Positions 25,763 through 35,608 are shown, counted from the stretch's first letter. The stretch is 64,000 bases of DNA from Microcystis viridis FACHB-1342 (GCF_014698335.1 NZ_JACJSV010000004.1:1-64000), one strand, 5' to 3'. Numbers and translations: made by a program. The notes: generated by a model from the sequence alone, not told the origin.

Positions 25763-28387
25763 ATGACAGCACAGGAAGTATTAGAGTTAATTCAACGGGC
25801 AAAAGACGAAAGAGCGGAGAAGTTGGATCTGTCCAACAAAAACTTAACAGAAATTCCCCCCGAAATCCCTCACCTCACCTCCCTGCAACTCCTCGACCTC
25901 AGCAATAACCAAATCAGGGAGATACCAGAAGCGCTCGCTCAACTCACCTCCCTGCAATACCTCAACCTCAGAAATAACCAAATCAGCGAGATACCAGAAG
26001 CACTCACTCACCTCACCTCCCTGCAATACCTCAACCTCAGCAATAACCAAATCAGGGAGATACCAGAAGCACTCACTCAACTCACCTCCCTGCAACATCT
26101 CTATCTCAGCTTTAACCAAATCAGGGAGATACCAGAAGCACTCACTCAACTCACCTCCCTGCAACATCTCTATCTCAGCTTTAACCAAATCAGGGAGATA
26201 CCAGAAGCACTCACTCAACTCACCTCCCTGCAACATCTCTATCTCAGCTTTAACCAAATCAGGGAGATACCAGAAGCACTCACTCAACTCACCTCCCTGC
26301 AACATCTCTATCTCAGCTTTAACCAAATCAGGGAGATACCAGAAGCGCTCACTCACCTCACCTCCCTGCAAATCCTCGACCTCAGCAATAACCAAATCAG
26401 CGAGATACCAAAAGCGCTCACTCACCTAGTCAACTTGAAGGGATTAGTCCTCGAAAATAACCCGATTACCAACGTTCCCCCGGAAATTATTCGTCAGGGA
26501 TGGGGTGAAACAATATCGGATGATGGCAACCCGCAGGCGATTTTTAGTTATCTCAAGAATAAAGCTACACGCCCTCTTAATGAGCTTAAAGTTTTATTGG
26601 TGGGGGAGGGGGATGTGGGGAAAACTTCCCTGTTAAAGCGGTTACTGCACAATACCTTTAATTCCGGAGAACCCAAGACCCCCGGCATTAATATTGAAAA
26701 GTGGCCACTGCCCCAAAAACCCGATATTCGCCTCAATATCTGGGATTTTGGCGGTCAGAAAGTGATGCAAACCACCCATCAGTTTTTTCTGACTAAACGC
26801 AGTCTTTATCTGCTTGTCCTCGACAACCGCAAAAACGAACAGCAAAACCGTCTGGAATACTGGTTAAAACTCATTGAAACCTACGGAGGCAATTCTCCCG
26901 TGATTATCGTGGGTAATTGTGCCGATGAAAATCCCCCGCAAGTTAAGATCCGCACCCTCCGGAAAAAATATCCCCAAATCACCAAACTAATCGCCACTTC
27001 CTGTAAAACCGGTGTGGGAATCGAGGAACTTGTACAGGAAATCGCCTCCCAAATCGATGCTATTCCCCATATCAAAGATTTATTGCCTAATAGTTGGTTT
27101 GAGATCAAAACTCAACTAGAAACGATGCAAAAGACTTATGACTTTATTTCCTACGAAAAGTATCAGGAAATGTGTCAGACAGCCGAGATTAAAGAGGCCA
27201 GCGATCAAAAAAGTTTAGTGCAGTTTCTCCACGATCTCGGTATTGTCCTCAACTACCAAGATGATCCGCGACTGAATGAAACCAATGTCCTGAACCCGGA
27301 ATGGGTAACTAGCGGTGTTTATGATATTCTCAATAATCACGATTTGATGGTACAAAAAAAGGGCATTCTTTCACTGCCAGATCTGCCAAATATTCTCAAA
27401 CAAACCCAACGTTATCCCGAAAATAAACGCCGATTTTTGATGGATTTGATGGGAAAATTTGAACTCTGTTTTCCCCTTGATGGTTACAGTCCCGCTCGCT
27501 ATCTAATCACCGATCTTCTACCCATCGATGAACCGGATGTGGATATCTACGAAAACGCACCTTTACACTTCCAGTACCGTTATGATATCCTGCCCGGTAG
27601 CATTATTTCCCGCTTTATCGTCCGTAATCACCAGATGATCTATAAAACCATGCGTTGGCGTAGTGGTGTGGTTCTGACAATGGATATTAATAAAGCTTTG
27701 GTGCGTGCCGACGAGGAAGATAACTACATCAGCATAAAAGCCCAGGGTTCCCGTGCTAGTGCGCTTTTAGCTATTATTAAGACAGATTTTGACAAAATTC
27801 ACGCTACTATCCCTAATTTAGCCGTACAGGAAAGGTTAGTGATTCGAGAATTGCAAGGGGAAAAACCCACCGGGGTAGAAGTTCCCGTCGATTATCTCCA
27901 TCTGATAGAACTCGATCGCCAAGGTGTCGTGGAGGCAATTCTCCCCGGTTTGCGCGGCAAATATAATATCCGCGATATCTTAGAAGGGGTGGAATCTAAG
28001 ACAGAAAGAGCAAGAGATCTCGATATAAGGGAGGAACGTGGCCGCAAAAGCCGAGAAAATCGCCCTATGAGTCCCAAAACGCCAGAAACTCCCAGTCTCC
28101 TGAAACCTAGTCTCGCTTTGTTGCTGGTTTTAGCTGTGGTTGCTTGTATAGTTGCGGTGTTTGCCCATTTTGTGCCAGATTCAAAGCATATTACCAGCGT
28201 TTTGACAATTATTTTTATCTTTGCTTTTATTGTCTTTGTGTTATTGCTCTTGACGGGTAAAATCAATCAAACGACCTTTAATCAGCTTTTTGAAGTTTTG
28301 TCGCGATTTATCCCTACTTTTAAAGGACAAGAACCAAAAACCAACAACGATGACACCCCCCAAGAAACCCCCAAATCGGAGCAGTAA
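25763..28387 (+). CDS. Leucine-rich repeat Roc-COR GTPase with C-terminal membrane segments
   Basis: An 874-residue Roco protein. Residues 1-30 (MTAQEVLELIQRAKDERAEKLDLSNK) lead into about nine 23-residue LRRs (LTSLQxLxLSxNQIREIPEAL) up to about 240. The Roc GTPase spans about 275-440: P-loop GEGDVGKTSL, switch DFGGQ, G4-like GNCAD (not a classic NKxD), and G5 SCKTG. A COR domain follows (about 450-660), then a C-terminal effector region and two membrane helices (about 783-832). Bacterial Roco proteins dimerise through COR and act as signalling switches. The ATG at 25763, after GGGGGA, is preferred because upstream sequence is mobile-element DNA. The gene stands alone. Confidence 0.9.
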   Translation: MTAQEVLELIQRAKDERAEKLDLSNKNLTEIPPEIPHLTSLQLLDLSNNQIREIPEALAQLTSLQYLNLRNNQISEIPEALTHLTSLQYLNLSNNQIREIPEALTQLTSLQHLYLSFNQIREIPEALTQLTSLQHLYLSFNQIREIPEALTQLTSLQHLYLSFNQIREIPEALTQLTSLQHLYLSFNQIREIPEALTHLTSLQILDLSNNQISEIPKALTHLVNLKGLVLENNPITNVPPEIIRQGWGETISDDGNPQAIFSYLKNKATRPLNELKVLLVGEGDVGKTSLLKRLLHNTFNSGEPKTPGINIEKWPLPQKPDIRLNIWDFGGQKVMQTTHQFFLTKRSLYLLVLDNRKNEQQNRLEYWLKLIETYGGNSPVIIVGNCADENPPQVKIRTLRKKYPQITKLIATSCKTGVGIEELVQEIASQIDAIPHIKDLLPNSWFEIKTQLETMQKTYDFISYEKYQEMCQTAEIKEASDQKSLVQFLHDLGIVLNYQDDPRLNETNVLNPEWVTSGVYDILNNHDLMVQKKGILSLPDLPNILKQTQRYPENKRRFLMDLMGKFELCFPLDGYSPARYLITDLLPIDEPDVDIYENAPLHFQYRYDILPGSIISRFIVRNHQMIYKTMRWRSGVVLTMDINKALVRADEEDNYISIKAQGSRASALLAIIKTDFDKIHATIPNLAVQERLVIRELQGEKPTGVEVPVDYLHLIELDRQGVVEAILPGLRGKYNIRDILEGVESKTERARDLDIREERGRKSRENRPMSPKTPETPSLLKPSLALLLVLAVVACIVAVFAHFVPDSKHITSVLTIIFIFAFIVFVLLLLTGKINQTTFNQLFEVLSRFIPTFKGQEPKTNNDDTPQETPKSEQ
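26093..26368 (+). repeat. 69-bp minisatellite inside the LRR coding region
   Basis: Four consecutive 69-bp units start at 26093, 26162, 26231 and 26300. The first three are identical and the fourth differs only near its end. Each encodes one 23-residue LRR, so unit gain or loss keeps the frame. Flanking LRR units are similar but diverged. Confidence 0.92.
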
Positions 28388-28439
28388 AGATTTGCTTACC
28401 ACAGAAAGGTAACTTAGACGAAAAAGTTTACAAATATTT

Positions 28440-28653
28440 AGGGTTTGCTGAATAAATGTGAAATGTAGGCAAGGTAGAGGTTTTGTGGCTTTTCTCCCGA
28501 AACAGGTGCAAGATTCTGAGAGAATCGTGCTTCAAAACCTTGCGTCTTCATGGTTCCGCGTCCTGTAGGGGCGAAGCATTCGGACAATAACTTATCGGTG
28601 AAACCGTAGATTTTCTATCCGAATGCTTCGCCCCTACTTTTTCAGCAAACCCT
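28440..28653. mobile_element. MITE, 214 bp, with ATTT target duplication and an inner inverted repeat
   Basis: Ends AGGGTTTGCTGAATAAA and TTTTTCAGCAAACCCT, flanked by ATTT (28436-28439, 28654-28657). Unlike the other copies its interior carries a second inverted repeat: GTAGGGGCGAAGCATTCGGA near 28565 and its complement ending at 28636. This suggests another element inserted within it or replaced its core. Another family end starts at 28658 and runs toward 28800 without a second terminus. Confidence 0.82.
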
Positions 28654-28810
28654 ATTTAGGGTTTGCTGAAAAAGTTTGTTGGTGGGGTTAGGAGTTGAGA
28701 GTTGGGGTTTTAGGGAGTTGGGGTTTGAGGGTTTTGGGGTATTAGTTGAAATTCTGCTATCTCCCCACTTCCCCACTTCCCCACACCCTACACCCCACTG
28801 CCCCATCTCC

Positions 28811-29176
28811 TTAACTGCGTTTCCAAGTATTCCAAGCGACTTTAAAACCGATCAAGAGGCGACGGCTGCCACGATCGAGCTTGCTAAGACCAGCTTTAGC
28901 ACTACCGAGACTGCGATCGACTCCTTGGACAACTTGGCGGGTACTTTTGACCCCTTCATCGATATTGTCGGTTAATTCGCTGATTTCCGCCCCTGTTAGG
29001 CGAATTGCTTCTAGAGTCGGGGGGAATTCCCGATGGAGGGTATCGAATAATTTTTCGGCACTGCGGGCTGCCCGGGCTAACTCTTGCAGGGCAGGTAAAG
29101 CGGCGATGAAAACCGCCGTTAAACTAACGGCGACTAGCAGTAAAGAACATCCTAGCCAGAAAATAGGTTCGGTCAT
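28811..29176 (-). CDS. DUF948 domain-containing protein
   Basis: A 121-residue membrane-anchored protein. One N-terminal helix (FWLGCSLLLVAVSLTAVFIAALPAL) is followed by a long amphipathic coiled coil (ELARAARSAEKLFDTLHREFPPTLEAIRLTGAEISELTDNIDEG) matching DUF948, and a basic C-terminus. It begins directly after the stop of the YtxH gene (adjacent bases), so the two form an operon. Both are small envelope or general-stress type proteins; the biochemical role is unknown. Confidence 0.87.
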   Translation of the reverse strand: MTEPIFWLGCSLLLVAVSLTAVFIAALPALQELARAARSAEKLFDTLHREFPPTLEAIRLTGAEISELTDNIDEGVKSTRQVVQGVDRSLGSAKAGLSKLDRGSRRLLIGFKVAWNTWKRS

Positions 29177-29536
29177 TTAATAGTGATTCGAGTGTTGATT
29201 ATCGCCTTCGGGGGATTCTTGCGAGTCGGGGAAAGGATTGTCCGTGGCTAGACTTTGACTAGCTTCGATTCCGGCTGTCACCGCCTCTTTTAATCTCATT
29301 AAAGTATCATCCCAATTACGTCGGGCCGATTCCGATAGACGATCGGCCTGCAATTGCATCGTCGTGGTCAGATCTTCGGCTAATTCTGGCAAAGCCCGCG
29401 CGGATTTTTGCAGAATTCGACGGGTTTCTTTTCCAGATCTGGGCGCTACTAATAAACCCGCCACTACTCCGATCGCACTGCCCACTAAAACCCCGACGAC
29501 GAATAAGCCACCGTTACCGTTATTGTTATCTGCCAT
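29177..29536 (-). CDS. YtxH domain-containing protein
   Basis: A 119-residue protein from the ATG at 29536 (a TTG-type extension to 29575 is not supported). After a short Asn/Gly stretch it has a glycine-rich membrane helix, GLFVVGVLVGSAIGVVAGLLVAPRSGKETR, the YtxH (general stress protein) signature. A helical region (SARALPELAEDLTTTMQLQADRLSESARRNWDDTLMRLKEA) and an acidic/polar tail follow. It is the first gene of a two-gene operon with DUF948. Confidence 0.88.
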   Translation of the reverse strand: MADNNNGNGGLFVVGVLVGSAIGVVAGLLVAPRSGKETRRILQKSARALPELAEDLTTTMQLQADRLSESARRNWDDTLMRLKEAVTAGIEASQSLATDNPFPDSQESPEGDNQHSNHY

Positions 29537-29732
29537 AGGATTGCCCTTGTACTTAATTCCCAATTTTACGAGCAATTACACTTCTCTTGTGCAGTTTCTT
29601 CGGCAAAAATTTTGACCTGTTGCTCTTGGTAAGCAGCAACAGACCTAGAAGGGATACATTGAGAAAAAACTAGCGATCGGGCAAAACCTGATTTTATTGC
29701 CGACTTTGAGCCAATAAGGGAGTGAAAAAGAA

Positions 29733-29776
29733 GAACCTCTGGGAGTCTTGCCGTGTTTCGACCCCAAAGGTTCCTC
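29733..29776. terminator. Imperfect hairpin in the YtxH-glutaminase spacer
   Basis: GAACCTCTGGGAGTC and GACCCCAAAGGTTC are imperfectly complementary, with an 11-nt loop, in an otherwise gene-free spacer (29537-30039). The spacer also holds ACTCCTCACAC at 29792-29802, a second hairpin (AGAGG...CCTCT, 29838-29871) and a MITE end with heptamers from 29924. Its role as terminator or small-RNA structure is not settled. Confidence 0.4.
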
Positions 29777-29923
29777 TTATACTGAACTTATACTCCTCAC
29801 ACAATATTTATATTACACACAACCCACTGCTTTTGTCAAGAGGTTTCTGAAATTTTTTCCACAGACCTCTGGCCAAATTAATTTCCTGGGATCGGTAGGC
29901 GCTCTTGTCGGGGACAGCTAAGT

Positions 29924-29996
29924 AGGGTTTGCGGCAAAAAGTTTTTCCTGGGGGCAGGGTGTGGGGTGTGGGGTGTGGGGTGTAGGGTGTGGGGAA
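29924..29996. repeat. Solo MITE end with heptamer array
   Basis: AGGGTTTGCGGCAAAAAGTTTTTCC starts at 29924 and passes into GGGTGTG/GGGTGTA heptamers (about 29957-29994). No opposite end is found before the glutaminase stop at 30040. Confidence 0.75.
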
Positions 29997-30039
29997 ATGG
30001 GGAAATGGGGGAGTGGGGAGAGGGAAGTAGGGGGTGGTA

Positions 30040-31056
30040 TCAACTATTGCCTTCAAGCCATGTTTTTAAATCTCGTTCTGGTTTAGCCACATTGAATAAA
30101 TGTAAACCAAAATCCTCTGAAATATCTTGACAAATTTTCACTCCTCTGATGCTGTTGCCTTTTTCATCTAAAAGGGGCGAAAAAGTCCCAATTCCCAACT
30201 GATGGGGAACTACTGCCGTAATTCCGCCACCGACACCGCTTTTTGCTGGTAATCCTACCCGATAGGCCCATTCTCCCGAAGCGTCGTACATTCCACAGGT
30301 AAGCATAACACTGATCACATCTTGAACGTAGTGTTCATCGATCGCCCGTATTCCCGTGATTGGGTTGACACCTCCATTAGCTAAGGTGGCAGCCATCAGA
30401 GCTAAATCGTGAGCATGGACGAGAATGGCGCATTGTTGACAGTAAAGGTCGAGGGTTTCTTCAATTTTATCGCTAACCATGCCAAAATTTAGCATCAGAT
30501 AAGCCATGGCCCGATTGCGATTGCCGGTGGATTTTTCCGAGAGAAAAACGGGGACATTAATCTCGTGATCCCTACCCGTATAGCGTTTAAACATTTCTAA
30601 AATACGTTTTAGCCTTTCGGTGGCATTCTGTCCGGTGATTAAATCCGTGGTAGCGATCGCACCAGCATTAACCATAGGATTATAGGGACGATTGGTTTTT
30701 TCATCGAGAATAATCGAGTTAAAAGCTTCTCCGGTGGGTTCAACACCGACTTTACTATTAACGTATTCCCTTCCGTGATCTTCTAGGGCCAATCCAAAGA
30801 CAAAAGCTTTAGAAATCGATTGTACTGTAAAGGTTTGCTGACAGTCTCCCACCTCAAAAATCTGACCATCAGTGCTAATTACAGAAATACCAAACCATTC
30901 TGGAGCTGCTAGGGCTAATTCCGGAATATAATCGGCGATATGACCCGTCTGTAAATCAGAGTATTTTGCGTGCAGATAGTTAAGATAGTTCCGAAAAGGA
31001 TAGACTAACTCTTGCTCGGAATTGACGGGACTAATAAAATCTTTTGGGGAAGCCAT
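30040..31056 (-). CDS. glsA: Glutaminase A
   Basis: A 338-residue serine-dependent glutaminase of the beta-lactamase-like fold, which hydrolyses glutamine to glutamate and ammonia. Signatures: [25 protein letters not shown], the catalytic S-x-x-K in [13 protein letters not shown] (about residue 80), [19 protein letters not shown], the NFGMVSD region, [15 protein letters not shown], and [11 protein letters not shown]. Length and motifs match. It lies on the minus strand after a repeat-filled spacer, in tandem with ccaA but 82 bp apart. Confidence 0.93.
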   Translation of the reverse strand: MASPKDFISPVNSEQELVYPFRNYLNYLHAKYSDLQTGHIADYIPELALAAPEWFGISVISTDGQIFEVGDCQQTFTVQSISKAFVFGLALEDHGREYVNSKVGVEPTGEAFNSIILDEKTNRPYNPMVNAGAIATTDLITGQNATERLKRILEMFKRYTGRDHEINVPVFLSEKSTGNRNRAMAYLMLNFGMVSDKIEETLDLYCQQCAILVHAHDLALMAATLANGGVNPITGIRAIDEHYVQDVISVMLTCGMYDASGEWAYRVGLPAKSGVGGGITAVVPHQLGIGTFSPLLDEKGNSIRGVKICQDISEDFGLHLFNVAKPERDLKTWLEGNS

Positions 31057-31138
31057 AGAGGAGTATAGCAGTTATCGTTTAATTGCCACTCTAGAGACGT
31101 TGATAGACACATCTCTAGAGAATTTCTGTAATCCCTAA

Positions 31139-31987
31139 TTAACTTCTCGAACCGCGATAAATGCGATCAGCTTGGGAGGGTTCTAAATAAGTATAGCCCG
31201 GTTTTTGGGTTGAGGAGCCATTCTTTTTGGCCACAGTATTAACCGCAGGAGTCGCTTTTTTTACCTCCGCGTGAGTCCTGATATAATCCTCAGAAATCTT
31301 GAAGGGATGACTATTGGGAAGATGACGACTAGAGGGTAAATTGTCTGCTGCTTCGGCATGGGCAATTTTACTATGAGGAGCGACAAAATCGTGTAGGATG
31401 GGATCATAGGCTAAAATTTCACCAGTTTCAATCCGAAAAATCCAACCGTGTAGAGATAATTTACCCTGATGTAATCGGGAACGAATAATTGGATAGCTTT
31501 GCAAATTACTTAACTGATTGAGAACATTTTCTGCTACTGTCACCTCGATCAGTTCTTCCCCTTCTAATTCTTTGTAATTATCCTTAACTAAACGTCGAGT
31601 AGCTTCTGCTTGTTTTAACCAATCGTAAACTAAAGGCATTTCATCGGCCAGACTCTGCAATTTTAACAAACCTTTCATCGCTCCACAATGGGAGTGACCG
31701 CAGATAATCACTTGCTCGATGCCGAGAGCGTTGATAGCATATTCTATAGATGCACCCTCACCACCATTGGTTGCTCCGTAGGGAGGAATTATATTCCCCG
31801 CATTACGAATTACGAATAATTCCCCCACCTCCGCTTGGGTAATTAGGTTAGGATCGATACGGGAATCGGAACAGGTGATAAACAGGATTCTCGGTTTTTG
31901 TCCGTGGGAGAGTTGCTCAAATAATTGCCGATGTTCATCAAAATAACCACTCTGGAACTTTTCTAGTCCCTGTAGGAGTTTCTTCAT
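31139..31987 (-). CDS. ccaA: Beta-class carbonic anhydrase
   Basis: A 282-residue beta carbonic anhydrase. Zinc ligands are the cysteine of CSDSRIDPNL (about residue 39), and the histidine and second cysteine of CGHSHCGAM (about 98-101). The D-R pair of CSDSR is present. The C-terminal extension of about 70 residues after the catalytic domain fits the carboxysomal IcfA/CcaA type, in which it helps dimerisation and CcmM binding. The enzyme dehydrates bicarbonate to CO2 inside the carboxysome for Rubisco. The gene is divergent from psbN. Confidence 0.92.
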   Translation of the reverse strand: MKKLLQGLEKFQSGYFDEHRQLFEQLSHGQKPRILFITCSDSRIDPNLITQAEVGELFVIRNAGNIIPPYGATNGGEGASIEYAINALGIEQVIICGHSHCGAMKGLLKLQSLADEMPLVYDWLKQAEATRRLVKDNYKELEGEELIEVTVAENVLNQLSNLQSYPIIRSRLHQGKLSLHGWIFRIETGEILAYDPILHDFVAPHSKIAHAEAADNLPSSRHLPNSHPFKISEDYIRTHAEVKKATPAVNTVAKKNGSSTQKPGYTYLEPSQADRIYRGSRS

Positions 31988-32111
31988 AATAATTTTTCTG
32001 GTTTAGTTTGATCGCTATTTACTCGATCCTTTCAGCATTATCGGGCATGAGATAACAGCAATGCAACCGGCCAGATTAGCGATCGTTATCGGCTGCGAGA
32101 TCGGTTATATT

Positions 32112-32140
32112 TTGTTAAGATAAGATACAGACTGTATCTA
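32112..32140 (+). promoter_or_regulatory. Predicted sigma70-type promoter of psbN
   Basis: TTGTTA (32112-32117), 17-bp spacer, TATCTA (32135-32140), 15 bases before the psbN ATG. Both hexamers are close to the bacterial consensus. Confidence 0.5.
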
Positions 32141-32155
32141 AGCAAATTTTATTTT

Positions 32156-32287
32156 ATGGAAACTGCAACAATTTTGGGTGTTTCGATCGCTGCCGCTTTG
32201 GTAGGAATTACCGCTTTAGCTCTTTATACCGCTTTTGGACCGCCGGCAGCAGAATTAAGCGATCCTTTTGAAGATCACGAAGATTAA
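32156..32287 (+). CDS. psbN: Photosystem II protein PsbN
   Basis: A 43-residue single-span membrane protein starting at ATG 32156. [17 protein letters not shown] is the helix start; [20 protein letters not shown] is the conserved stroma-facing tail, nearly identical in pattern to PsbN of other cyanobacteria. PsbN is needed for assembly and repair of photosystem II rather than being a stable subunit. It is usually found beside psbH, but none is present within this spacer. Its stop overlaps the stop of the convergent GH38 gene (shared TTAA at 32284-32287). Confidence 0.93.
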   Translation: METATILGVSIAAALVGITALALYTAFGPPAAELSDPFEDHED

Positions 32288-35200
32288 TTCTTTAATAACC
32301 ATGTGGCTATCTGCCAAGGAGAAATTTGCTCCATAGGATCGATCGCTCTTTCTAAACCGTCGATCGATTCTTTTATTGTTAATTGTAATTGATTTTGCCA
32401 ATCAATAACAGCGTTTTCTCCCTGACATTCATAAACGCGCATTACCCAACCCCGAGAGGCTGTTTCACTTTGTTTGAAACTCATTAAAATTAAGTTATCG
32501 GCCGAGAATTTTAACCATTGTGCCACGGGTGGCAACTGGGTTGATCGAGAAGAATTATTAATAAAAATAACGTTGACAGGTGAGTTTAACTGCCAAGCGT
32601 GATGGACAGTTTTCGCCGTTTTCCAGTTACCTTGATGGGGATATATTGCATAGGTAAATTCTTGTTTACCCAGATCTGCCTCGGGATCGGGCCATCGGGG
32701 ACTTCTCAACAGAGTTAATCGCAGTTGCTGGTTAGTAGCATCATAGCCATATTTATTATTATTTAAAAGACTTACCCCGTAGTTTGCCTCTGTATCGGTT
32801 AAATCCGCCCATTTATGGGCGTAAACTTCCCATTTTGGCGATTCTGGTTCGTGATCATGCTCGATCGCACCACAGGCAATTTCATAGGTGGTAAAATCGC
32901 TGTTTAGGGTAAGAGGAAAAGCGGTTTTTACTAAAGTATGTTCTTGCTGCCAATTAACAATAGTTTTAATCTCGAGAATAGGAGCATCTTTTTCTAAGAT
33001 ATAATCTTGACAAAATTCCGAATCAGCTAAATTTCTGATCACGCGAATCTGCCAGCGCAAGGGACCACATTCTAAGCATTCGATCGATTTTAATACTGTT
33101 TTAGGTAAGGTATATTGTTGATAATTCGGATCAATATTCCAAGCGTCCCAATATTGTCCTTGATCTTTAAATGCCTGTAATTGATTACCAGCAGCTTGTA
33201 GGATTTCTTTTTGATTAATTATATCAAATATACTATCTATATCCCCCGTTTCTGAGTTAATAGTAACTTTAAGCAAGCCATTATCTAAAGTAAATTGGCA
33301 GTTAGTTAAATTTTGCTCGGCTGCTTGCTGATTGGGAACTAACCAAAATAACTTATAACCCACAGAAGGAATATTTTCAGCGAGAAATAATAGCTGATTG
33401 TCGTGGGATAATTGCGAAAGACAAAGACAATTATTCAAGTCATAAACCGAACAATTGACAGATTCTATAGCTAAAGAGATAACCTGAAATCTTTCCCAGT
33501 TAAGAGAATTAAAAACTAGAAAAGGTTTTGCTTGGGGATGGGGGGGATTAGGCAAATTAATTTGATTAGCAATTGCCTGTAAAGCTTGATCTAAAATTGC
33601 TTCACCTGTAGTGATAACTTGCCGCCATAACTGATTAGCATCCCTAAATACTTCGGGGATCGAAGTACCGGGCAGTATATCATGAAACTGATTTAATAAA
33701 ACCTTTTTCCAAGCGGATTCTATCTCGACTTTCGGATAGTGAATATCTAGTAAGATATTAGCCAGAGAAGACCATAATTCTCCTTGATACAAGAGGATTT
33801 CACAGTAACGATTATAGGCTTTTTGGTCAGAGTGAGTGGTATAACAACCCCGATGGAATTCTAGATATAATTCATCATCCCAGATAGGAAGATTACTTGT
33901 ATCGAGACTGTCCAGATAAGTTGTTGCTTGGCTAAATTTTAACTGGGGGAAAAAAGGAGATTTTTGCCAACGTTGTGCCACTGCTAACATATCACGAGTC
34001 GGACCGCCGCCATGGTCGCCAACACCGGGCAGCCAAAAAATATCTTTTAAGCCGGTTTGCCGTTCCCAATTGAGAGCATGATCGGTCATAATAATTGGAT
34101 TAGTATCCATAACTCCAGCAACATTGGGAGGAGACATTAGGGAAAGAATTTTACTGCCATCGGGAGATTGCCACCAGAAAAAACCGTGGGGAAATTTAGT
34201 CGTATCATTCCAATGTAGTTTCCCAGTTACAAAATATTTGATGCCAAAGGATTTAAGAATTTGTGGCAATTGGTAGGGAAACCCAAAGGTATCCGGCAGC
34301 CAAGCAGTTTCAGTGATTTGTCCAAATTTTTCTTGAAAATATTTTTGTCCATAAAGCAGCTGTCGAAATAGGGATTCCCCAGAAATTAAATTGACTTCTG
34401 GTTCTACCCACATCCCGCCTAAAAGTTCCCAGCATTGCCCTTTATATGCCTCTAGAATTGCTTGAAATAGGTCAGGATGATGTTTTTCTATCCATTCGTA
34501 AATTAGGGGACTAGAATGACCAAATATGAGGGCAGGAAAATATTTTTGCAGGTTTAAAACCGAGATAAAAGTGTTTTTTGCCACTTGCCAAGTTTCTGCC
34601 AACGGCCACAACCAAGCCATATCTAAATGTGCGTGGCCGAGAAGATGAAAACTGCGTTCTTTGAGAGGTTGAGCGAGGGGTTGCAGGGATTGACGAATTG
34701 ATTCTAGGGATTGATTAAATCTATCTTTGTTGGTGACATTATCCCAGTCAATATTATCGAGAGTAGCGATAAAAGCCGCTAAGTTTTCAGGATAAAAAGT
34801 TTGTAGATAATTATGGAGAATGGTCAATTCATCAGCAACAAAACTAGGATCGATCGCTTGGCTATATTCATAGATTAACTGCGATTTCATCAAACCACCA
34901 ATATCATGATTGGGACTGACTAAACGCAGAGTAACAACGATTTCTTGACCAGTAGAGACCGAGTTAGAAAGTAAAATGCGCGTGGAAGAATCAAAGAGGT
35001 CTCCTGCTTGGATAAATTGATTATTAACATAAATTTTGACATCTTCCGCCCACCAAGTTAGGATTAATCTCAGTTCCATTCCCGCTAAAGGATAACCGGC
35101 TAAATGTTCGGGGACAATAATTTTTTGAGTTAGATATTGGATTTGTCTGCCGGCCGGCCAAATAATGTATTGTTTTTCATTGAGGGTGACGGGTTGAATT

Positions 35201-35292
35201 GGTTTTCCCGCTGCTGTAGCGATAAACCAATTTTTCTGAACATCTCTGCGGGTGAGGTGAGACAGTTTAGCGATGTTGTCGAGGGGAGACAT
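32284..35292 (-). CDS. Alpha-mannosidase, glycoside hydrolase family 38
   Basis: A 1002-residue GH38 enzyme. An N-terminal beta domain (residues 1-200) precedes the catalytic barrel: zinc ligands in [19 protein letters not shown] (about 213-230), the nucleophile aspartate in [16 protein letters not shown] (about 330), and [14 protein letters not shown] and [13 protein letters not shown] with further metal/substrate residues. Then come the middle three-helix domain and the long C-terminal beta sandwich ([16 protein letters not shown]). It removes alpha-mannose from glycans or oligosaccharides. Homologues are scattered in bacteria; a cytosolic role in sugar turnover is likely, as no signal peptide is visible. 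Confidence 0.93.
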   Translation of the reverse strand: MSPLDNIAKLSHLTRRDVQKNWFIATAAGKPIQPVTLNEKQYIIWPAGRQIQYLTQKIIVPEHLAGYPLAGMELRLILTWWAEDVKIYVNNQFIQAGDLFDSSTRILLSNSVSTGQEIVVTLRLVSPNHDIGGLMKSQLIYEYSQAIDPSFVADELTILHNYLQTFYPENLAAFIATLDNIDWDNVTNKDRFNQSLESIRQSLQPLAQPLKERSFHLLGHAHLDMAWLWPLAETWQVAKNTFISVLNLQKYFPALIFGHSSPLIYEWIEKHHPDLFQAILEAYKGQCWELLGGMWVEPEVNLISGESLFRQLLYGQKYFQEKFGQITETAWLPDTFGFPYQLPQILKSFGIKYFVTGKLHWNDTTKFPHGFFWWQSPDGSKILSLMSPPNVAGVMDTNPIIMTDHALNWERQTGLKDIFWLPGVGDHGGGPTRDMLAVAQRWQKSPFFPQLKFSQATTYLDSLDTSNLPIWDDELYLEFHRGCYTTHSDQKAYNRYCEILLYQGELWSSLANILLDIHYPKVEIESAWKKVLLNQFHDILPGTSIPEVFRDANQLWRQVITTGEAILDQALQAIANQINLPNPPHPQAKPFLVFNSLNWERFQVISLAIESVNCSVYDLNNCLCLSQLSHDNQLLFLAENIPSVGYKLFWLVPNQQAAEQNLTNCQFTLDNGLLKVTINSETGDIDSIFDIINQKEILQAAGNQLQAFKDQGQYWDAWNIDPNYQQYTLPKTVLKSIECLECGPLRWQIRVIRNLADSEFCQDYILEKDAPILEIKTIVNWQQEHTLVKTAFPLTLNSDFTTYEIACGAIEHDHEPESPKWEVYAHKWADLTDTEANYGVSLLNNNKYGYDATNQQLRLTLLRSPRWPDPEADLGKQEFTYAIYPHQGNWKTAKTVHHAWQLNSPVNVIFINNSSRSTQLPPVAQWLKFSADNLILMSFKQSETASRGWVMRVYECQGENAVIDWQNQLQLTIKESIDGLERAIDPMEQISPWQIATWLLKN

Positions 35293-35391
35293 GAGCCAAC
35301 AAATAAGTTAATTTTGACTATTTTAGGCGATCGATGCCTAATCGGGCTAGGGGATAACTTCTGTTAACGCAATAGTGCTGAAGACTTACTT

Positions 35392-35608
35392 AGGGTTTGC
35401 GGCAAAAAGTTTTTCGGTGGAGGTAGGGTGTGGGGTGTGGGATGTAGGGTGTAGGGTTTTACCCATTTTCAGGGGGTCAATTACCTAATTTTCAGGGAAA
35501 AAGTCCCTAAATTTCCCCCCCGATCCCTCCAATGGCCGGTACTTTTTGATTTCAAAAAAGCCTAAAAATATTATCCAACAAGGTTTTTAGATTTATTCAG
35601 CAAGCCCT
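35392..35608. mobile_element. MITE, 217 bp, with ACTT target duplication
   Basis: Begins AGGGTTTGCGGCAAAAAG, ends in TTTATTCAGCAAGCCCT, and is flanked by ACTT (35388-35391, 35609-35612). The left end is followed by heptamers (about 35428-35458). It is a full-length copy, colinear in reverse with the element at 16647-16854. It lies 49 bases from tRNA-Thr. Confidence 0.87.

Noticed and set aside
25844-26425. Long reverse-strand open frame of 193 codons made of a repeated ELSECFWYLPDLV block
   Set aside because: It is the antisense shadow of the 69-bp LRR repeats. A repeat length divisible by three keeps all frames open, and there is no independent evidence of a gene.
28676-29180. Plus-strand open frames opposite DUF948
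   Set aside because: Antisense to the DUF948 gene and MITE-derived DNA; the reverse-strand gene has clear family features.
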